Source: Acidimicrobiaceae bacterium
Lineage (GTDB): Bacteria; Actinomycetota; Acidimicrobiia; Acidimicrobiales; RAAP-2
Assembly (NCBI GenBank): GCA_003142095.1
Contig: PLON01000044.1
Span: forward strand, 1,210-34,328
Direction of reading: 5' to 3'
DNA length: 33,119 bases
Part shown: positions 31,326 through 33,119 of the stretch, in pieces
Layout: every line of letters starts with the position of its first letter
Numbering within the stretch: the first letter of the stretch is position 1
Notes under the pieces: generated by a model
Told to the model about the DNA's origin: nothing
What the model saw: the letters and a program-made list of their open reading frames with translations, nothing else
Database searches by the model: none
Program-made: the position numbers and the translations under genes

Positions 31326-31780
31326 GGTTCCGTCTCAACTACACCGTGCTCGCGGTGGCGCTGGCGGTCACCGTCGTCGACGCCGCGACCAAGTACTGGG
31401 CCCGTCACGCGTTGGCGGGACACCCTGAGCAGATCGCGGGCGTCTTCTGGTTTCGACTGCAGTACAACTCGGGCATTTCTTTTTCGATCAATAGTTCGGG
31501 ACCACTCGTGACGACGATCGCAACGGTCGTCGTGGCGGTGATCGTCGTGCTGGTAGGCATCAACGCGAATCGTGGTGCACCGGCTATCGGATTTGGACTT
31601 CTGCTGGGCGGGGGACTGGCCAACGTGATTGACCGACTCGCCGCGTCGCCGCACCAGGTCACAGACTTCATCGCCGTCTCGTCCTTTCCCGTCTTTAATG
31701 TGGCGGACATAGCGATCACGGTGGGATTTGTCATGTTGATGGTGGCCGCGTTGCGCGGTGAACGACTGCTGGCTCGATGA
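31307..31780 (+). CDS. lspA: Lipoprotein signal peptidase LspA
   Basis: A 157-residue aspartyl protease with four membrane helices that removes signal peptides from prolipoproteins after lipidation. The two catalytic aspartates are Asp109 in NVIDR and Asp134 in FNVADI, with LQYNSGISFS as another conserved segment. I choose GTG 31307, which overlaps the DksA gene by 19 bases, because it gives normal length and a basic N-terminus (PRQRLRFR) before helix 1; TTG 31298 is an alternative. Its stop overlaps rluD as ATGA. Confidence 0.92.
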   Translation: MPRQRLRFRLNYTVLAVALAVTVVDAATKYWARHALAGHPEQIAGVFWFRLQYNSGISFSINSSGPLVTTIATVVVAVIVVLVGINANRGAPAIGFGLLLGGGLANVIDRLAASPHQVTDFIAVSSFPVFNVADIAITVGFVMLMVAALRGERLLAR

Positions 31781-32751
31781 GCGACAACGAAGAGCGCGAC
31801 GCTTTCGACGGAGAGACTTTGGACTTAGTCGTCCCGGGCACGCTGGCGGGGGTGCGGGTCGACCGTGTTCTCTCGATGCTGACGGGTCTGTCGCGTTCTG
31901 AGGCGGTGGGCGTCGTGGCCAGCGGTTCGGTCCAAATAAACGACAAGGTAGTGGCGAAACCGTCGATATCACTCGAAACGGGCCAGCACTTGGTAGCCCG
32001 GTTAGCGCCGCGTCCAACGGGCGTGGTCGCCGCGGACTCTTCGGTCGAGGTGAGCGTGGTGCTCGATGACGACGATTTCGTGGTGGTCAACAAGGCGCCG
32101 GGCCAGGTAGTCCACCCCGGTGCGGGTCAGCTCGAGGGCACGCTCGTGGCGGGCCTATTGGCGCTCTATCCGCAAATTCAACACCTCGCGGACGAAGGAC
32201 TATGTGACATTTCCCGTCCGGGGATCGTGCATCGACTCGACAAAGGAACTTCGGGTCTGTTGGTGGTCGCGAAAACGCCCGAGGGATTCGTGTCGTTGAG
32301 CGAGCAACTCGCCCAGCGTGAGATGGGTAGGACGTATTTGGGGATGGTGCAGGGCCACGTCAGCGAAGAACGCGGTGTCGTCGACGCGCCAATTGGTCGC
32401 TCGACACGTACGCCGACATTAATGGCCGTGCGCAGTGACGGACGAACGGCCCGTACGAGCTACGAAGTCGTAAGCCGACTGAGCAAACCCCATCCGATGA
32501 CTCTGCTGCGTCTGCGCCTCGAGACGGGCCGTACGCACCAAATCCGCGTGCACTTAGCGACGATTGGCCACCCCGTCGTGAACGATCTTCGCTACGGCCA
32601 ACGACGCGACAAACGACTCGACGAAGAGCGGTTCTTTTTGCACTCCACCACGTTGACGTTTCGCCACCCGCGTTCGGGCGAGACAATTATTTCTGAGGCG
32701 CCTCTGCCGGCGGACCTGCGCGCGCTCGTGCCCGCCGACGTCGTGTATTAG
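31777..32751 (+). CDS. RluA/RluD-family 23S rRNA pseudouridine synthase
   Basis: A 324-residue pseudouridine synthase. An N-terminal S4 RNA-binding domain (about residues 22-75, VDRVLSMLTGLSRSEAVGVVASGSV) precedes the catalytic domain. The catalytic Asp155 lies in HRLDKGTSGLLV, and RLETGRTHQIRVHLATIGHPVVND near 250 is the other conserved block. RluD-type enzymes modify 23S rRNA helix 69 at U1911/1915/1917 in E. coli; the exact targets are not shown here. It follows lspA by ATGA overlap, the usual pairing. Its TAG stop overlaps the stop of the convergent sigma factor gene. Confidence 0.9.
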   Translation: MSDNEERDAFDGETLDLVVPGTLAGVRVDRVLSMLTGLSRSEAVGVVASGSVQINDKVVAKPSISLETGQHLVARLAPRPTGVVAADSSVEVSVVLDDDDFVVVNKAPGQVVHPGAGQLEGTLVAGLLALYPQIQHLADEGLCDISRPGIVHRLDKGTSGLLVVAKTPEGFVSLSEQLAQREMGRTYLGMVQGHVSEERGVVDAPIGRSTRTPTLMAVRSDGRTARTSYEVVSRLSKPHPMTLLRLRLETGRTHQIRVHLATIGHPVVNDLRYGQRRDKRLDEERFFLHSTTLTFRHPRSGETIISEAPLPADLRALVPADVVY

Positions 32752-33119
32752 GCGACGTCGTGAGCGGCGAGCACGTTGCTGTCGTCGCGCAAGATTGCGA
32801 GAGCCTCGTCTTCAGCCCGGCGCACTCGACGAACGCCGATGTCCATCTTTGTGGCTGTCGCTTGCAGTGAGAGGGGGGTGGCCCCGTTCAGTCCAAAGCG
32901 CAGCGTCAAGACGTCACGCTGAAGGTCCGTCAACTTGGTGAGCGCACCGTGCAGTTCGTCGTTCATCATCGTCTGCTCGATGTCGTTGACCCAGTCGTGC
33001 TGGCTGGGTGCCACGAGGTCGCCCAACGTCGTCGCTGAATCGGAACTCGCCGGCTGGTCAAGACTGGCCGTCACACCCGCGAGACCCTTTAAGTTCTCGC
33101 GCTCGGCCTTGGACATGCC
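32748..33119 (-). CDS. Sigma-70 family RNA polymerase sigma factor, 3' part
   Basis: The gene runs off the right edge; 123-124 codons of the C-terminal part are visible. The stretch DNPASS-like LDQPASSDSATTLGDLV corresponds to region 3, and LTDLQRDVLTLRFGLNGATPLSLQATATKM begins region 4, with its helix-turn-helix following (DIGVRRVRRAEDEALAIL). The helix-turn-helix lacks the TRERIRQIE pattern of primary sigma factors, so this is more likely an alternative (group 2 or 3) sigma factor. The Met near 33116 looks internal. Its TAA overlaps the rluD TAG within TTAG (32748-32751). Confidence 0.82.
   Translation of the reverse strand, partial: GMSKAERENLKGLAGVTASLDQPASSDSATTLGDLVAPSQHDWVNDIEQTMMNDELHGALTKLTDLQRDVLTLRFGLNGATPLSLQATATKMDIGVRRVRRAEDEALAILRDDSNVLAAHDVA

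Noticed and set aside
1-33119. CRISPR arrays, insertion sequences, integrase genes or attachment sites
   Set aside because: I saw no regularly spaced long repeats, terminal inverted repeats, transposase or recombinase motifs on either strand.

Overview
The window is GC-rich chromosomal DNA, probably from an actinomycete (Actinomycetota), and I suspect class Acidimicrobiia. The evidence is the division and cell-wall (dcw) cluster with its actinobacterial companions (DUF3040, SepF, YlmG, DivIVA, a TraR/DksA protein, LspA, RluD), a MurE with the meso-diaminopimelate motif DNPR, many GTG starts, strong third-position GC and several likely leaderless genes. The class is inferred from general likeness; no ribosomal RNA is present to settle it.

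Positions 1-12300 are a mixed accessory region on both strands. They hold an unrecognised 342-residue protein, a nitroreductase, a coupled esterase and Cys-type sulfatase pair, a TetR regulator divergent from a DHA2-type exporter, a class III CoA-transferase, a second nitroreductase, an ABC-2 transporter pair, a nitronate-monooxygenase-like protein and a low-molecular-weight tyrosine phosphatase. The TetR/exporter gap is a nearly mirror-symmetric double operator with overlapping divergent promoters.

Positions 12403-14790 are the dcw lead-in: DUF3040, an internally shortened ROK protein, an 84-residue unknown protein, an HNH-endonuclease-like protein and a lipoate-ligase-like protein, all on the plus strand and mostly joined by stop-start overlaps.

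Positions 14946-28455 are the dcw operon proper: mraZ-rsmH-ftsL-ftsI-murE-mraY-ftsW-murG-murC-murB-ftsQ-ftsZ-yggS. The usual murF and murD positions are empty. mraZ is preceded by five GTG-led units at an exact 10-base period, a good candidate MraZ operator. Positions 28490-32751 continue with sepF, ylmG/yggT, divIVA, a TraR/DksA protein with a histone-H1-like Lys/Ala tail, lspA and rluD. A sigma-70 family gene enters from the right edge on the minus strand and its stop overlaps that of rluD.

Functionally the dcw part makes lipid II (MurB, MurC, MurE, MraY, MurG), polymerises and cross-links it at the septum (FtsW, FtsI, with FtsL and FtsQ), assembles and anchors the Z ring (FtsZ, SepF) and marks poles or septa (DivIVA). 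I see no CRISPR array, tRNA, rRNA, insertion sequence or phage gene. No entirely new system is evident. The best leads are the MraZ-box array, the H1-like DksA fusion, the missing murF/murD with an atypical MurC, the gutted ROK protein and the leaderless promoters.
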